60,770 nt of DNA from Gammaproteobacteria bacterium (GTDB lineage: Bacteria > Pseudomonadota > Gammaproteobacteria > Pseudomonadales > Pseudomonadaceae), in NCBI GenBank assembly GCA_012728415.1, contig JAAYFD010000029.1:1-60770 (forward strand), read 5' to 3'. The position numbers and the translations under genes are program-made. Below the pieces are notes generated by a model. The model saw only the letters and a list, made by a program, of their open reading frames with translations, was not told the origin of the DNA and did no database searches. How positions within the stretch are numbered: the first letter of the stretch is position 1; each line of letters starts with the position of its first letter. Positions 10,001-19,172 of this stretch are shown here, piece after piece.

Positions 10001-11446
10001 ATGCAATGGGAAACCGTAATCGGGCTGGAAATCCATGCCCAGCTCGCCACCAAAACCAAAATTTTCTCTGGCAGCAGCACCGAGTTTGGCGCCGAGCCCA
10101 ACACTCAGGCCAGCGCCGGTGATCTGGCCATGCCCGGCACCCTGCCGGTGCTGAACGAAGAAGCCGTGCGCATGGCCTGCCTGTTCGGTCTGGCGGTGGA
10201 TGCCGAGATCGGCGAAATCAACCGCTTTGACCGCAAAAACTACTTCTACCCCGACCTGCCCAGCGGCTACCAGACCAGCCAGATGGACTTGCCGATTGTC
10301 GGCAAGGGCCACATGGACATCACCCTGGAAGACGGCAGCAGCAAGCGCATCGGCATCACCCGCGCCCACCTGGAGCAGGATGCCGGCAAAAGCCTGCACG
10401 AAGACTTCAGTGGCATGAGCGGGATCGACCTTAACCGTGCCGGCACCACCCTGCTGGAAATCGTTTCCGAACCGGAAATCAGCAACGCCAAAGAGGCGGT
10501 AGCCTATGCCCGCGCCATTCACAGTCTGGTGCAGTACCTGGGCGTCTGCGACGGCAACATGGCCGAAGGCTCGTTCCGCTGTGACTGTAACGTCTCGGTG
10601 CGCCCAGTCGGACAAAAAGAATTCGGCACCCGTACCGAAATCAAAAACGTCAACTCGTTCCGCTTTATCGAACGCGCCATCAACAGCGAAATCCGGCGTC
10701 AGATCGAGCTGATCGAAGACGGCGGCAAGGTGGTGCAGCAAACCCGCCTGTACGATCCGGCCAAAGACGAAACCCGCGCCATGCGCGACAAGGAGGAAGC
10801 CACCGACTACCGCTACTTCCCCTGCCCTGATCTGCTGCCGGTGGTGATTGAACGCGACTATCTGGAGCAACTGCGCCAGACCCTGCCCGAGCTGCCCACG
10901 CAAAAGCGTCAACGCTTCCAGAGCGAATTTGGCCTGTCTGCCTATGACGCCAGCGTACTAACCGCCAGCCGTGCCATGGCCGATTATTACGAACAGGCGC
11001 AACAGGTCTGCGGCGATGCCAAACTGGCCGCCAACTGGGTGATGGGCGAGCTGTCCAGTCTGCTCAACAAGGACAACCTGGATATCGAACAGTCACCGGT
11101 CAGCGCGCAGCAGCTGGGCGAGCTGCTGGTGCGCATCAAAGACAATACCATCAGCGGCAACATTGCCAAAACGGTATTTGAAGCCATCGCCAACGGCGAA
11201 GGCAGCGCCGATGCCATTATCGAACAACGCGGCCTGAAGCAGGTGAGCGACAGCGGCGCCATCGAAGCGATTCTTGACGAGATGCTGGCCGCCAACGCCG
11301 ACGAAGTCGAAGAGTACCGCAATGCCGACGATAACCGCCGCAAACGCATGTTCGGCTTCTTTGTCGGCCAGGCAATGAAGGCCTCGAAAGGCAAAGCCAA
11401 CCCGCAACAGGTCAACCAGCTGCTGAAACAAAAGCTGGAAGGTTGA
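10001..11446 (+). CDS. gatB: Asp-tRNA(Asn)/Glu-tRNA(Gln) amidotransferase subunit GatB
   Basis: The kinase-transamidase subunit that phosphorylates the misacylated Asp/Glu on tRNA with ATP and then amidates it. The 481-residue protein is full length. The N-terminal GatB_N domain shows GLEIHAQL with the metal-binding histidine, [28 protein letters not shown] and [15 protein letters not shown] with the metal-binding glutamates, then [12 protein letters not shown]. The C-terminal YqeY-like tail domain ends [11 protein letters not shown]-type sequence followed by [18 protein letters not shown]. Unlike its partner GatA it shows no loss of key residues. It follows gatA by 12 bp, with AAGGAG as ribosome binding site. 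Confidence 0.96.
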   Translation: MQWETVIGLEIHAQLATKTKIFSGSSTEFGAEPNTQASAGDLAMPGTLPVLNEEAVRMACLFGLAVDAEIGEINRFDRKNYFYPDLPSGYQTSQMDLPIVGKGHMDITLEDGSSKRIGITRAHLEQDAGKSLHEDFSGMSGIDLNRAGTTLLEIVSEPEISNAKEAVAYARAIHSLVQYLGVCDGNMAEGSFRCDCNVSVRPVGQKEFGTRTEIKNVNSFRFIERAINSEIRRQIELIEDGGKVVQQTRLYDPAKDETRAMRDKEEATDYRYFPCPDLLPVVIERDYLEQLRQTLPELPTQKRQRFQSEFGLSAYDASVLTASRAMADYYEQAQQVCGDAKLAANWVMGELSSLLNKDNLDIEQSPVSAQQLGELLVRIKDNTISGNIAKTVFEAIANGEGSADAIIEQRGLKQVSDSGAIEAILDEMLAANADEVEEYRNADDNRRKRMFGFFVGQAMKASKGKANPQQVNQLLKQKLEG

Positions 11447-11808
11447 TGGTGTTTTGCACTGCGGTGTGTGGCGGGCCGGGCAAGCACTGCGTCCGGCTGA
11501 CGCCAGCTGCTCCGTTTAAAAATGGATCAGGCGGCTGGTGCCGGACTCCGGCCCGAGTCGCAGCATGCCTTGTGCGGCTGGAGGGTATTGGCCCGGCTAT
11601 GCCGGGCTTGTGCAAATAAATCTGCGCCTGCAGCACAGTAACAGGCTATAGCGCCCGCAGGTTCAGCGTTTATTCGGACAAAGCCATATACGGATACATA
11701 ATTGGAAGCCCGAAACCTCAAGGTCTTTCTGGCACCGGCTCTGCGCAACAGATACAAAACAGCCCGGCGATTGCCGGGCTGTTTCTATGCGCCATGGAAG
11801 ACTGCAGG
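11447..11808. other. Non-coding spacer between gatB and the DyP peroxidase gene, with two hairpins
   Basis: These 362 bp carry no convincing gene. Two GC-rich hairpins are visible: GCCCGGC-TAT-GCCGGGC at 11591-11607 without a T-run, and a second one near 11759-11785 listed separately as a terminator. Short open frames on the minus strand here have no recognisable similarity. Confidence 0.6.
11757..11788. terminator. Bidirectional hairpin terminator between convergent gatB and DyP genes
   Basis: The palindrome ACAGCCCGGC-GATT-GCCGGGCTGT is flanked by AAA on the left and TTT on the right, so it can terminate in both directions. It sits about 20 bp after the DyP stop (11809, minus strand). Confidence 0.75.
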
Positions 11809-12672
11809 TTACGGCAGATCAATCGACAGCTTGCCGTTAACCACCGGCGGGCACCAGTAATAACCTCCCGTTACCGGACGGCTAAAGCGGAACAGCCCAT
11901 CGGTGATACCGTCATCCAGACCAATCATGCGACGCAGCTGCACCTCAAACGGATCCAGTGATTCACCGAAAGCCAGAAACACCAGGCCATTCACGGCGCC
12001 GTCGATATAGGGCATGGAGCGGCGAACCACAAAGGCCTCCGGATCAAAGTCCTCCATCGCCGTGCGCTTGACGTGGGCAAACTCGGGAGCGTCTTCGATT
12101 TCCTCGTTGTCACTCAGCCGGCGACCAATGATGTGGTCCTGATCCGGCTGCGGCAGCGACTTGAAATACTCCAGATCATGCTCCCAGTGCTGAACGGCAG
12201 CATAGCTGCCGCCCTCTGCTCCTTTGGCAGTAACCACCTCAACCGCTTCATCATCGACCGGGTTCTCGGTACCGTCCTCATAACCGGTCAGGTCATGGCC
12301 TGACAGGTAGCGGAAGGCTTCGGTGACCTGCACCGGCCTGAAGGCCGGCGCCAGCACCTTTTCCAGCTGCATGGTGCGATAGAGCAGCTCGCCACGGTCC
12401 TCACCGCGCAACCAAAGCCAGAGCGCCTGCTGGGTAGAAGGCACATCAATACCCTGGTTGCTCAATGCAGGAAAAGCCCGCAACGGCTCGAGACTCTGAC
12501 CCAGCGTCTGCAATACAGAAATGCCCAGGCCCGCAATAGTGTCGGTACCGTCCACCAGCTCGGTCAGTGCTTTTAGTGCCCTTGGCAAGTCCGCTGCCTC
12601 GCCAAGCGTATAAAAAACGTGACGCGCGACCGGCGGTACCGGTTCAATCAAAATACCCTGCTGACAAGTCAT
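11809..12672 (-). CDS. DyP-type heme peroxidase
   Basis: Heme peroxidase of the dye-decolourising family, which uses hydrogen peroxide to oxidise aromatic substrates. The 287-residue product has the GXXDG signature GYEDG (130-134, catalytic D133), the proximal heme histidine H200 in APEFAHVKRT and the distal arginine in VVRRSMPY (R217/R218). There is no Sec or Tat signal, so it should be cytoplasmic, as for the YfeX-like members. I chose the ATG at 12672 (MTCQQGILIEP) because GGGGA lies 7 nt upstream; 15 extra in-frame residues upstream lack similarity. It is monocistronic and ends at a hairpin terminator. Confidence 0.92.
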   Translation of the reverse strand: MTCQQGILIEPVPPVARHVFYTLGEAADLPRALKALTELVDGTDTIAGLGISVLQTLGQSLEPLRAFPALSNQGIDVPSTQQALWLWLRGEDRGELLYRTMQLEKVLAPAFRPVQVTEAFRYLSGHDLTGYEDGTENPVDDEAVEVVTAKGAEGGSYAAVQHWEHDLEYFKSLPQPDQDHIIGRRLSDNEEIEDAPEFAHVKRTAMEDFDPEAFVVRRSMPYIDGAVNGLVFLAFGESLDPFEVQLRRMIGLDDGITDGLFRFSRPVTGGYYWCPPVVNGKLSIDLP

Positions 12673-12855
12673 GCAAAATCCCCAAAACTTATAAACGGCG
12701 TCAGCACTATAAAACAACCCGGCCCGGATTGCAGCCGGAGCAAGACTGTACGGATTTACCGGATATTTACCGACACCCTGCTTATCAAACTTGAAACAAC
12801 AGGTATCCTGTCTGTATCTCAGAGACCCAACCTGATCCAGAGAAGGAAGTTTGTG

Positions 12856-13536
12856 ATGAACCCAACAGCATTCAAATATTGTCTGAGCGTTTTGGCTGCT
12901 GCCTCGCTCCTGGCCGGTTGCGCCGCCAACAACCCGTACGAGAGCGAGCGCAACGTCAACCGTACCGCGATCTACGGCGGCATTGGTGCAGCCGCCGGTG
13001 CCATTACCGGCGCTGCAGTTTCCAGCAAGAAAGATCGCGGCAAGGGGGCGCTGATCGGCGCTGCAGTAGCAGGCGCAGCCGGCGCCGGCTATGGCTACTA
13101 TGTCGACAAACAGGAGGCAGAACTGCGGCGTGCTATGCAGGGCACCGGCGTTGAAGTGCAGCGTGAAGGCGACAATTTGACGCTGGTCATGCCAGGCAAT
13201 GTAACCTTTGCCACCGACTCCGCCACCATCTCCGGCAATTTTTATGGTGCACTGAACAATCTGGCCCAGTCATTCCGCGAATACGACCAGAACACCATTG
13301 ATATCGTTGGCCATACTGACAGTACCGGCCCCTATCAGTACAACATGGACCTGTCGCGGCGTCGCGCCCAGAGTGTAGCCAGTTACCTGCAGGGCCAGGG
13401 TGTGCCCGGCTCGCGCATGAGTGTACGCGGGATGGGCCCGGACCAGCCGGTCGCCAGCAACGCGGATGCCTACGGCCGCCAGCAGAACCGCCGCGTCGAG
13501 ATCAACCTGCGTCCGATGCCCGGCGCCTACCAATAA
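12856..13536 (+). CDS. OmpA-family outer-membrane lipoprotein with glycine-zipper region
   Basis: A 226-residue lipoprotein. The lipobox LLAGC places the lipidated cysteine at C22. A glycine-zipper segment follows (YGGIGAAAGAITGAAVSS and GALIGAAVAGAAGAGYGYY, about residues 40-85), then a C-terminal OmpA-like peptidoglycan-binding domain with VGHTDSTG, NMDLSRRRAQSV, VRGMGPDQPVASN and the closing NRRVEI. This is the YiaD-like arrangement, which tethers the outer membrane to peptidoglycan. Ribosome binding site AAGGAAG precedes the ATG at 12856. A strong terminator follows. Confidence 0.93.
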   Translation: MNPTAFKYCLSVLAAASLLAGCAANNPYESERNVNRTAIYGGIGAAAGAITGAAVSSKKDRGKGALIGAAVAGAAGAGYGYYVDKQEAELRRAMQGTGVEVQREGDNLTLVMPGNVTFATDSATISGNFYGALNNLAQSFREYDQNTIDIVGHTDSTGPYQYNMDLSRRRAQSVASYLQGQGVPGSRMSVRGMGPDQPVASNADAYGRQQNRRVEINLRPMPGAYQ

Positions 13537-13551
13537 GCTGGTTTTCCTGCC

Positions 13552-13590
13552 ACAAAAAAAGGCTGCCCGATAATCCGGACAGCCTTTTTT
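13552..13590. terminator. Bidirectional terminator between the OmpA-like gene and dcd
   Basis: Stem GGCTG-C-CCG / CGG-A-CAGCC with a short loop, preceded by AAAAAAA and followed by TTTTTT. It serves the lipoprotein gene on the plus strand and could also stop transcripts from dcd on the minus strand. Confidence 0.85.
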
Positions 13591-13673
13591 GCAGGCGCAA
13601 ACAGCGCTTTTGTTCTTTCATGAAAAGAGTGGGCGGCAATCCTGGCAGCAACTGGAGTTTGCCACCGGACCCA

Positions 13674-14240
13674 TCAGGCTCTGGGCAGGGTTACACCCTG
13701 CTGGCCCTGATACTTGCCACCCCGGTCCCGGTAAGACACTTCACAATCTTCGTCGGACTCAAAAAACAGCATCTGCGCCACACCTTCATTGGCATAAATC
13801 TTGGCCGGCAAGGTGGTAGTGTTGGAAAACTCCAGGGTTACGTGACCTTCCCACTCCGGCTCCAGCGGCGTGACATTAACAATGATGCCACAGCGGGCAT
13901 AGGTGCTCTTGCCCAGGCAAACCGTCAACACATTGCGCGGAATGCGAAAATATTCAACCGTACGCGCCAACGCGAAAGAATTGGGCGGAATGATGCAATA
14001 GTCACCTTTGACATCAACAAAGCTTTTTTCGTCAAAGTTTTTCGGGTCTACAGTAACCGAATGCAAATTGGTAAATACTTTAAACTCATCAGCGCAGCGT
14101 ACATCATAGCCATAACTGGACACACCATAAGAAATCAGCCGCTGATCACCGTCGGTACGCACCTGGCGTTCGACAAAGGGTTCAATCATGCCGTGCTCGG
14201 TTGCCATGCGCCGGATCCAGCGGTCCGCTTTGATACTCAT
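13674..14240 (-). CDS. dcd: dCTP deaminase
   Basis: Converts dCTP to dUTP, the first step of the main dTMP supply route. The 188-residue product has the family length and motifs: [12 protein letters not shown] at the N-terminus, [13 protein letters not shown], the active-site region [23 protein letters not shown] with the catalytic glutamate, and the closing [14 protein letters not shown]. It has its own start behind GAGGTAATTCG and is separated by about 70 bp from the hemerythrin gene upstream on the same strand. Confidence 0.96.
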   Translation of the reverse strand: MSIKADRWIRRMATEHGMIEPFVERQVRTDGDQRLISYGVSSYGYDVRCADEFKVFTNLHSVTVDPKNFDEKSFVDVKGDYCIIPPNSFALARTVEYFRIPRNVLTVCLGKSTYARCGIIVNVTPLEPEWEGHVTLEFSNTTTLPAKIYANEGVAQMLFFESDEDCEVSYRDRGGKYQGQQGVTLPRA

Positions 14241-14314
14241 CGAATTACCTCGGTTGCTGATTTGGTAACCGCCCTATGTTACCCGACCCCCCTGCCACCG
14301 GGAAGCCTGGTTTC

Positions 14315-14770
14315 TCAAAAGAAGCGTTTGAGCATGCGTGCAACAAAGCCACGGTCCAGCGAGCGCTTCACATAGGGCACATAGTGCTGGTCCTCTCGCT
14401 TGATGTGATTGATCAGCCACAATCCGATCTCGGTCCGGATTGTACGGGCTACCTTCATCCGGTTCTCTTCCTGTTCCAGACGTTCCAGATAACCGTAGGC
14501 CCGTTCCCGAAATGCATGGTGTACGGCTTGGTGAGCTTCAAAGTGAGGGTAGTCGGCCGACTGCATCAGCGTTTCTTCAAAGGTATTATGCGAAACTGCG
14601 TAATCTATTAGCCCTCTGCAGACCGCCTCCACTTTGCCTTCATCCTCTTCTGCAATTGCAGACTGGATTTCGGCAAAGTATTCGAACAGGCGCTGATGCT
14701 GTTCATCAATGATGTCAATACCTGTTTTGAAGTCATCACTCCAGGTCAAGGTCTCAAGCGACGTAATCAT
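14315..14770 (-). CDS. Bacteriohemerythrin
   Basis: Four-helix-bundle oxygen-binding protein with a non-heme di-iron centre. The 151 residues start TSLETLTWSDDFKTGI, typical of bacteriohemerythrin, and carry the ligand pattern H in DEQHQRLF, H and E in SHNTFEE, H in HFEAHQAVHHAF, and H/D in NHIKREDQHY. The ATG at 14770 is preceded by AGAGGG at good spacing; 12 in-frame residues upstream are not family-like. An Anr-like box and -10 element lie upstream, which fits the known Anr control of such a protein in P. aeruginosa. Confidence 0.92.
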   Translation of the reverse strand: MITSLETLTWSDDFKTGIDIIDEQHQRLFEYFAEIQSAIAEEDEGKVEAVCRGLIDYAVSHNTFEETLMQSADYPHFEAHQAVHHAFRERAYGYLERLEQEENRMKVARTIRTEIGLWLINHIKREDQHYVPYVKRSLDRGFVARMLKRFF

Positions 14771-14808
14771 GCAACAATCCCTCTTGGTTTTATTGTTATA
14801 TGTCATCG

Positions 14809-14849
14809 ACCATACCCACAGGACCGGACACCTTGCTGACCTGGATCAA
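14809..14849 (-). promoter_or_regulatory. Putative Anr/FNR box and -10 element of the hemerythrin gene
   Basis: Read on the minus strand, TTGATCCAGGTCAG (14849-14836) matches the Anr/FNR palindrome TTGAT-N4-GTCAA at all but the last base. A -10 candidate TATGGT lies at 14814-14809, which puts the box centre about 40 bp upstream of the likely transcript start, the classical position for FNR-type activation. Confidence 0.55.
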
Positions 14850-14911
14850 ATCATTCCGTTGCCACCCCCCCTACCAAAGTCTTGCCGCTGGGTGGCATAA
14901 CATAAAAGGGC

Positions 14912-14940
14912 AAAAAAAAACCCGCCGAAGCGGGTTTTTA
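14912..14940 (-). terminator. Terminator of the cold-shock gene
   Basis: Minus-strand stem AAACCCGC-TTCG-GCGGGTTT with a stable UUCG-type tetraloop followed by a run of T, 15 bp after the csp stop. It is symmetrical enough to act in both directions. Confidence 0.9.
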
Positions 14941-14954
14941 TGAAAGCTCAAGAC

Positions 14955-15164
14955 TCAGACAACCTGGACTTCTTCAGCTTGCATGCCTTTCTGGCCGCGG
15001 GTGGCGACGAAAGATACTTTCTGGCCTTCTTTCAGGCTTTTGAAACCTTCACCCTGAATTGCACGGAAGTGTACAAACAGATCTTCGCCGGACTCTGGAG
15101 TAATGAAACCAAAGCCTTTTTCATCGTTAAACCACTTAACGGTACCATTCTGACGTTCGGACAT
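14955..15164 (-). CDS. Cold-shock domain protein (CspA family)
   Basis: A single cold-shock domain of 69 residues that binds single-stranded RNA/DNA. RNP1 reads KGFGFI and RNP2 reads DLFVHF, and the start [14 protein letters not shown] is typical. ATG 15164 follows GAAGGAGA at ideal spacing; a few upstream in-frame residues are not needed. It stands alone between terminators, with a roughly 200-bp upstream stretch free of genes, as expected for a csp gene with a long leader. Confidence 0.94.
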   Translation of the reverse strand: MSERQNGTVKWFNDEKGFGFITPESGEDLFVHFRAIQGEGFKSLKEGQKVSFVATRGQKGMQAEEVQVV

Positions 15165-15378
15165 TGCTGTCTCCTTCAATCAATAAGTAAAAAAATACAG
15201 GCCAATGGCCTGCCGATACTGAGTGCAAGGAGTAACAGGAGTCGCAATGTGTAAACATCAATGATTCACGGTGACGCATGCAGCAACAGTGGTGCATACT
15301 TTACCTGAATTCCTGCAGAGTGCCAGCGTTATTTTCAATCAGCCGGCTTTTTCCAGCCTGACAGTCATGCGGCCGGCT

Positions 15379-15672
15379 TCAGGCAGGATCATTGCGCGTT
15401 AACAGTTCTTCCGGCCAGTGTTGAATATAGTCGTCCTCTGCAGGCGGCATCTGAAGATGAAACCCCTGACTTTCAAGGTTCGCAAGAACCAGGTGAATAT
15501 CCTCACTGGCCAGCTTGCGCTCTGCCGTCAAGACAACATCAAAGCTGTGCCTGGGCGGCCCAAAGAGCTTAAGCAGCTCATCCGGCACCCGCGCCAGCGC
15601 ATCCGCCTTAAGTACATACAGATACATGCCCGGCTTGCGTGGGCTCTGATAAATGGAACAAATTTTTTTCAT
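15379..15672 (-). CDS. ycgL: YcgL family protein
   Basis: A conserved gammaproteobacterial protein of 97 residues. The N-terminus [16 protein letters not shown] and the middle part [20 protein letters not shown] are characteristic. Its start overlaps the rnd stop by 4 bp, and the rnd-ycgL pair is conserved in Pseudomonas, suggesting a link to RNA metabolism; the exact function is not established. Confidence 0.9.
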   Translation of the reverse strand: MKKICSIYQSPRKPGMYLYVLKADALARVPDELLKLFGPPRHSFDVVLTAERKLASEDIHLVLANLESQGFHLQMPPAEDDYIQHWPEELLTRNDPA

Positions 15673-16790
15673 GTTACTTCTTCGTCCAGTGCTTGCTGCA
15701 AGGCCGGCCCCAGCTGCTCAAGGCGCCAGCCATGCAGTGAATCCGGCAAATGAAAGGGACCACCAGGCCAGCCGGTAGCCAGCGCCTCGGTCAGAATTTT
15801 TTTCTTCAGTGTCAGCTCGGGCGCCATGCGTTGCTCTGCGGCAAAGCGCTCACCAACCTTTCGCAGGCGTTTGAGCGCCTTGCCAGCCTGTAGCGGCAGG
15901 GGCTCGGGCAAGGCCTCTGGCAGTCCGGCATCCGGCAACTCGCGTGCCTGATCAAGAATGGCCAGCAGCTGTTTGCCGTTATGACGCAGCTGTCCCGGCG
16001 AAATGCCGTCGATACGCTCCAATGCTGTCATGCTGTCCGGTTGCCTGTGTACCAGTTCGAGCAGCACTGCTTCCTTAAGCACCCAGTTGCGCGGGATATC
16101 CCGCTGCCGGGCCTGCTCTTCGCGCCACACACAGAGCAATTGCAAAGCGGCGGCCTGTCTGGCATTCAGTGTCCAGGCCTGCTTCACGCCCCGCCACAAC
16201 TGCTGCAAATCCAGCGGCTGCTGTGCTGCCACCAGGGCAGCACCATCTTCCAGCAACCAGCTGCGCTTTTCCTGTGTCAGCAAAGCATCCAGCTGCGGGT
16301 AAATCCGTGCCAGATAACTCACATCCTGCACTGCATACAGCTCCTGCTCGCTGCTAAGCGGACGCTGCAGCCAGTCCGAGCGGGTAGCCCCCTTGGGCAG
16401 CTCTATTTGCAAAAAATGCTCAACCAGCCGTGCATAACCCCAGGAAAACCCCAGCCCGGCGTAAGCTGCTGCAAGCTGGGTGTCATACAGAGGTTGCGGC
16501 AAAGCCCCGCTCAGACGCTGAAAAACCTCCAGGTCTTCACCACAGGCATGAACCACCTTGACCACATCCGGGTTCTCCAGCAGCCGGGCAAAGTCCTCCC
16601 ACTGACTGATCTGTAGCGGATCAAGCAAGTAATTGCCTGTCGCGACAGCCAGTTGAATCAGCCCCGTCCGCGGGTAATAGGTATCGACCCGGACAAACTC
16701 GGTGTCCAGCACGATAAACGGTTCCGCCTGCCACAGCAGACATAGCTCCTGCAGCTGCCGGTTGCTGGTTACCCAGTGAAAATCTTGCAT
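15669..16790 (-). CDS. rnd: Ribonuclease D
   Basis: 3'-5' exoribonuclease acting in tRNA 3' maturation. The 373-residue product has the DEDDy exonuclease motifs Exo I ([16 protein letters not shown]), Exo II ([12 protein letters not shown]) and Exo III ([15 protein letters not shown]), followed by an HRDC domain ([21 protein letters not shown]). I chose ATG 16790 ([10 protein letters not shown]), which fits family N-termini; the frame is open further upstream. Stop overlaps ycgL. Confidence 0.95.
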   Translation of the reverse strand: MQDFHWVTSNRQLQELCLLWQAEPFIVLDTEFVRVDTYYPRTGLIQLAVATGNYLLDPLQISQWEDFARLLENPDVVKVVHACGEDLEVFQRLSGALPQPLYDTQLAAAYAGLGFSWGYARLVEHFLQIELPKGATRSDWLQRPLSSEQELYAVQDVSYLARIYPQLDALLTQEKRSWLLEDGAALVAAQQPLDLQQLWRGVKQAWTLNARQAAALQLLCVWREEQARQRDIPRNWVLKEAVLLELVHRQPDSMTALERIDGISPGQLRHNGKQLLAILDQARELPDAGLPEALPEPLPLQAGKALKRLRKVGERFAAEQRMAPELTLKKKILTEALATGWPGGPFHLPDSLHGWRLEQLGPALQQALDEEVT

Positions 16791-16856
16791 GAAAACGCCT
16801 AGAAACCCAAAGATTGATTTGACCGCGACCCTGTTATAAAAAGCCGGTCGCCCCAA

Positions 16857-17078
16857 GGAACGCTCAATAACTATCTGCGCTGCCAGGGCTGTTGTTGAAA
16901 ATCAGCTCACAACCCCTGGGTTGAACGTGCTATAGCACAGCTGCAAAACGGAGAGCAAAGCAAACAAAGTGCTCATTTACACAAGCAAGCTGCGCCCTTC
17001 AGCTGTTTTTCGCCCGGCCCTGACTACCTGGCCAACATTATTCAGCTCACCCCTAAACCAGATACATACCGGGAAGCA
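16857..17078. other. Spacer between purU and rnd with a short shared sequence block
   Basis: No gene is visible in these 222 bp. It contains GCTGTTTTT at 17002-17010 and CAACATTATTCAGC at 17033-17046; the same two words recur with almost the same spacing at 18416-18457. Confidence 0.4.
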
Positions 17079-17930
17079 TCAGTCAAAAATGACCGTTTTG
17101 TTGTCGTGAATGATCACCCGGTCTTCCAAGTGATAACGCAGCCCCCGCGCCAGCGCCATTTTCTCTACATCCTTGCCCAGCCGCACCATGTCTTCGATGC
17201 TGTTTCTATGACTGACCCGCATCACGTCTTGCTCAATGATCGGCCCGGCATCCAGCTCTTCAGTTACGTAGTGGCAGGTCGCGCCAATCAGCTTGACGCC
17301 ACGCATGGCAGCCTGGTGGTACGGCTTGGCACCCACAAACGAAGGTAGAAAGCTGTGGTGGATATTAATCACCCGGCCTGCGTATTTTTCACATAGCTCC
17401 GGTGGCAAAATCTGCATATAGCGGGCCAGCACCACGCAGTCCGCCTCGTGCTCGTCAATCAGCCGGCTGACTTCCTCAAATGCTGGCTGCTTGTTTTTCG
17501 GATCAACCGGCACATGGAAAAACGGAATGCCATGCCATTCAACCATGCTGCGCAAATCATCATGGTTGGCGATCACGCAGGGAATATCGCAATCCAGTTC
17601 TTTGCGGTGCCAGCGGTGCAACAAGTCAGCCAGGCAATGCGACTCACGGCTGGCCATCAATACAACGCGCTTGCGTTCTGCAGAGTCGCTAACCTGCCAG
17701 ATCATGGAAAACTCCTTGGCTATCGGAGCAAACGCTTGACGAAAGCTGTCCAGATCGAACGGCAGTGACTCGGCACGAATTTCATGACGCATAAAAAACC
17801 AGCCACTTTGTTCATCCGAGTGCTGGCTGGCCTGATGAATCCAGCCATTATATGTGGCCAAAAAATTACTTACCTTGGCCACAATGCCCACACGGTCCGG
17901 GCAAGCAATGGTTAAACGAAACGTGCGCAT
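17079..17930 (-). CDS. purU: Formyltetrahydrofolate deformylase
   Basis: Hydrolyses 10-formyl-tetrahydrofolate to formate and tetrahydrofolate, balancing one-carbon pools and feeding PurT. The 283 residues comprise an N-terminal ACT domain (TIACPDRVGIVAKVSNFL) and a C-terminal formyl-transferase domain with RVINIHHSFLPSFVGAKPYHQA and the catalytic histidine and aspartate (H in INIHHSF, D in EELDAGPII). Family length is normal. Monocistronic, with long spacers on both sides. Confidence 0.96.
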   Translation of the reverse strand: MRTFRLTIACPDRVGIVAKVSNFLATYNGWIHQASQHSDEQSGWFFMRHEIRAESLPFDLDSFRQAFAPIAKEFSMIWQVSDSAERKRVVLMASRESHCLADLLHRWHRKELDCDIPCVIANHDDLRSMVEWHGIPFFHVPVDPKNKQPAFEEVSRLIDEHEADCVVLARYMQILPPELCEKYAGRVINIHHSFLPSFVGAKPYHQAAMRGVKLIGATCHYVTEELDAGPIIEQDVMRVSHRNSIEDMVRLGKDVEKMALARGLRYHLEDRVIIHDNKTVIFD

Positions 17931-18744
17931 CTGATACTCCGCAAAACTTCAAAAGGCAACATTCTACAACCTGTCCGTTGGCAAGTCATGGTTTGTGTCA
18001 CGCAAACCCGCAGCATGCAACCGGAATCAGCATACAAACAGCAGCCCAGAACCTGGCCTGCACTGAAAGAGCTTAAGCCGCCCACCACAGGCAGCCGCCA
18101 ACCCGCTTGCGCACCACCCGCCGGCAGTCTGCTCTGGCCAGACGCCGCCCCTCAAAAAAGCCTGTGACGGATACCACCCGACTTCCCCGCCACGTCCAGC
18201 AGCAGCCTGCCCAACCTCATCAGCGCCAATCACCAACTGCCCTGGCAACCAGGTCAAAAATAACAATATTAATCTGGCATTAATAACCTCACCCATAATC
18301 AGCCAATTGACAGTCAATACAAACTTAAGAAAACACTAAACAATTACCCGTACTGCCAGGTCAGGGTTAAAGACCAGCTCAATATGCCCATTTGCCACGC
18401 ACAGGCTCTGTTTGCGCTGTTTTTGGTTTCCCCGCTGTCTCGTCAACATTATTCAGCGCATCCTTAAAGTTTTCTGGTCATTATCACTGTGTGCCTGTTT
18501 ACAGTACTCGCTTCTATCAATTAGAATGGCGCTCGTAATTCACGGATAGCCCAATTACGGGCCTGCCCCTGCATGAAGCCTGATGTTTTTATGCAGGGCC
18601 AATTAATGGAATACAAATCCGCCAGATAAACATAGATTCATTACTAAAGAGGCAAACAAGTACCCTACATTGATTAACACCGAAAGGCCGCATTAATCAT
18701 GTAGTGAAAATTTGTCGACACTACTCGATACCAGGAAGTCAGTC
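17931..18744. other. 814-bp region without a recognisable gene, upstream of mvaT
   Basis: No open frame here has family similarity or a good ribosome binding site; the longest (18027-18317, minus strand) has unlikely composition. The right half is AT-richer than the surroundings, as expected for an mvaT promoter region, and carries a long stem-loop at 18567-18598 and the duplicated word block at 18416-18457. Confidence 0.5.
18567..18598 (+). promoter_or_regulatory. Stem-loop in the mvaT leader region
   Basis: CCCTGCAT (18567-18574) pairs perfectly with ATGCAGGG (18591-18598) across a 16-nt loop that ends in TTTTT. It lies about 150 bp upstream of the mvaT start and may be leader RNA structure; no known riboswitch class is recognisable. 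Confidence 0.35.
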
Positions 18745-19107
18745 ATGCCTACCAAAATCAACCGCTTTCACAACACCAAAAAAGCCATCCAGGAACTGCA
18801 GCAGCAGCTCGAAGCCCTGTCCAGCGATCCAGAACTGAAAAAAGAAATGGAGTTTGAAGAGAAGCTCCGCGCCCTAATGGCCGAATACAACAAGACCCTG
18901 CGTGATATCAACGCCATTCTGGACCCGCAGTCGGCGGCTGCTGCCCCGCGCACTACGCGCACGCGCCGCGAACGCCGTACCAAGCGTTACACCAACCCGC
19001 ATACCGGCGGCATCATCGAGACCAAAGGTGGCAACCACAAAGAGCTGAAAGAGTGGAAGCAAAAGTGGGGTAACGAAACCGTTGAAAGCTGGGCAATTAC
19101 CCTGTAA
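18745..19107 (+). CDS. mvaT: MvaT-family H-NS-like transcriptional silencer
   Basis: Nucleoid protein of the MvaT/MvaU family, the pseudomonad functional equivalent of H-NS, which silences AT-rich and acquired DNA. The 120 residues show the N-terminal coiled-coil oligomerisation region (KKAIQELQQQLEALS, KKEMEFEEKLRALM) and the C-terminal DNA-binding part YTNPHTGGIIETKGGNHKEL followed by KEWKQKWG and VESWA. The linker contains an arginine-rich stretch (TRTRRERRTKR). ATG 18745 follows AGGAAG. This gene is a strong taxonomic marker for Pseudomonadaceae. Confidence 0.95.
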   Translation: MPTKINRFHNTKKAIQELQQQLEALSSDPELKKEMEFEEKLRALMAEYNKTLRDINAILDPQSAAAAPRTTRTRRERRTKRYTNPHTGGIIETKGGNHKELKEWKQKWGNETVESWAITL

Positions 19108-19121
19108 CCCTCCCACTACCC

Positions 19122-19159
19122 AAAACCGGGAGTACTCCGCCAGGAGCTTCCGGTTTTAA
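19122..19159. terminator. Bidirectional terminator between mvaT and sbcB
   Basis: AAAACCGGGAG pairs with CTTCCGGTTTT (one mismatch) across a short loop, giving U-runs in either direction between the convergent mvaT and sbcB genes. Confidence 0.75.
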
Positions 19160-19172
19160 TACAGAATTACAG

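Noticed and set aside
9872-10912. 346-codon open frame on the minus strand across gatA and gatB
   Set aside because: Antisense to two clear genes; valine/glycine/phenylalanine-rich composition is the usual mirror of GC-rich coding DNA.
18027-18317. 96-codon open frame on the minus strand in the 17.9-18.7 kb gap
   Set aside because: No ribosome binding site, implausible composition, no similarity; the region is better seen as non-coding.
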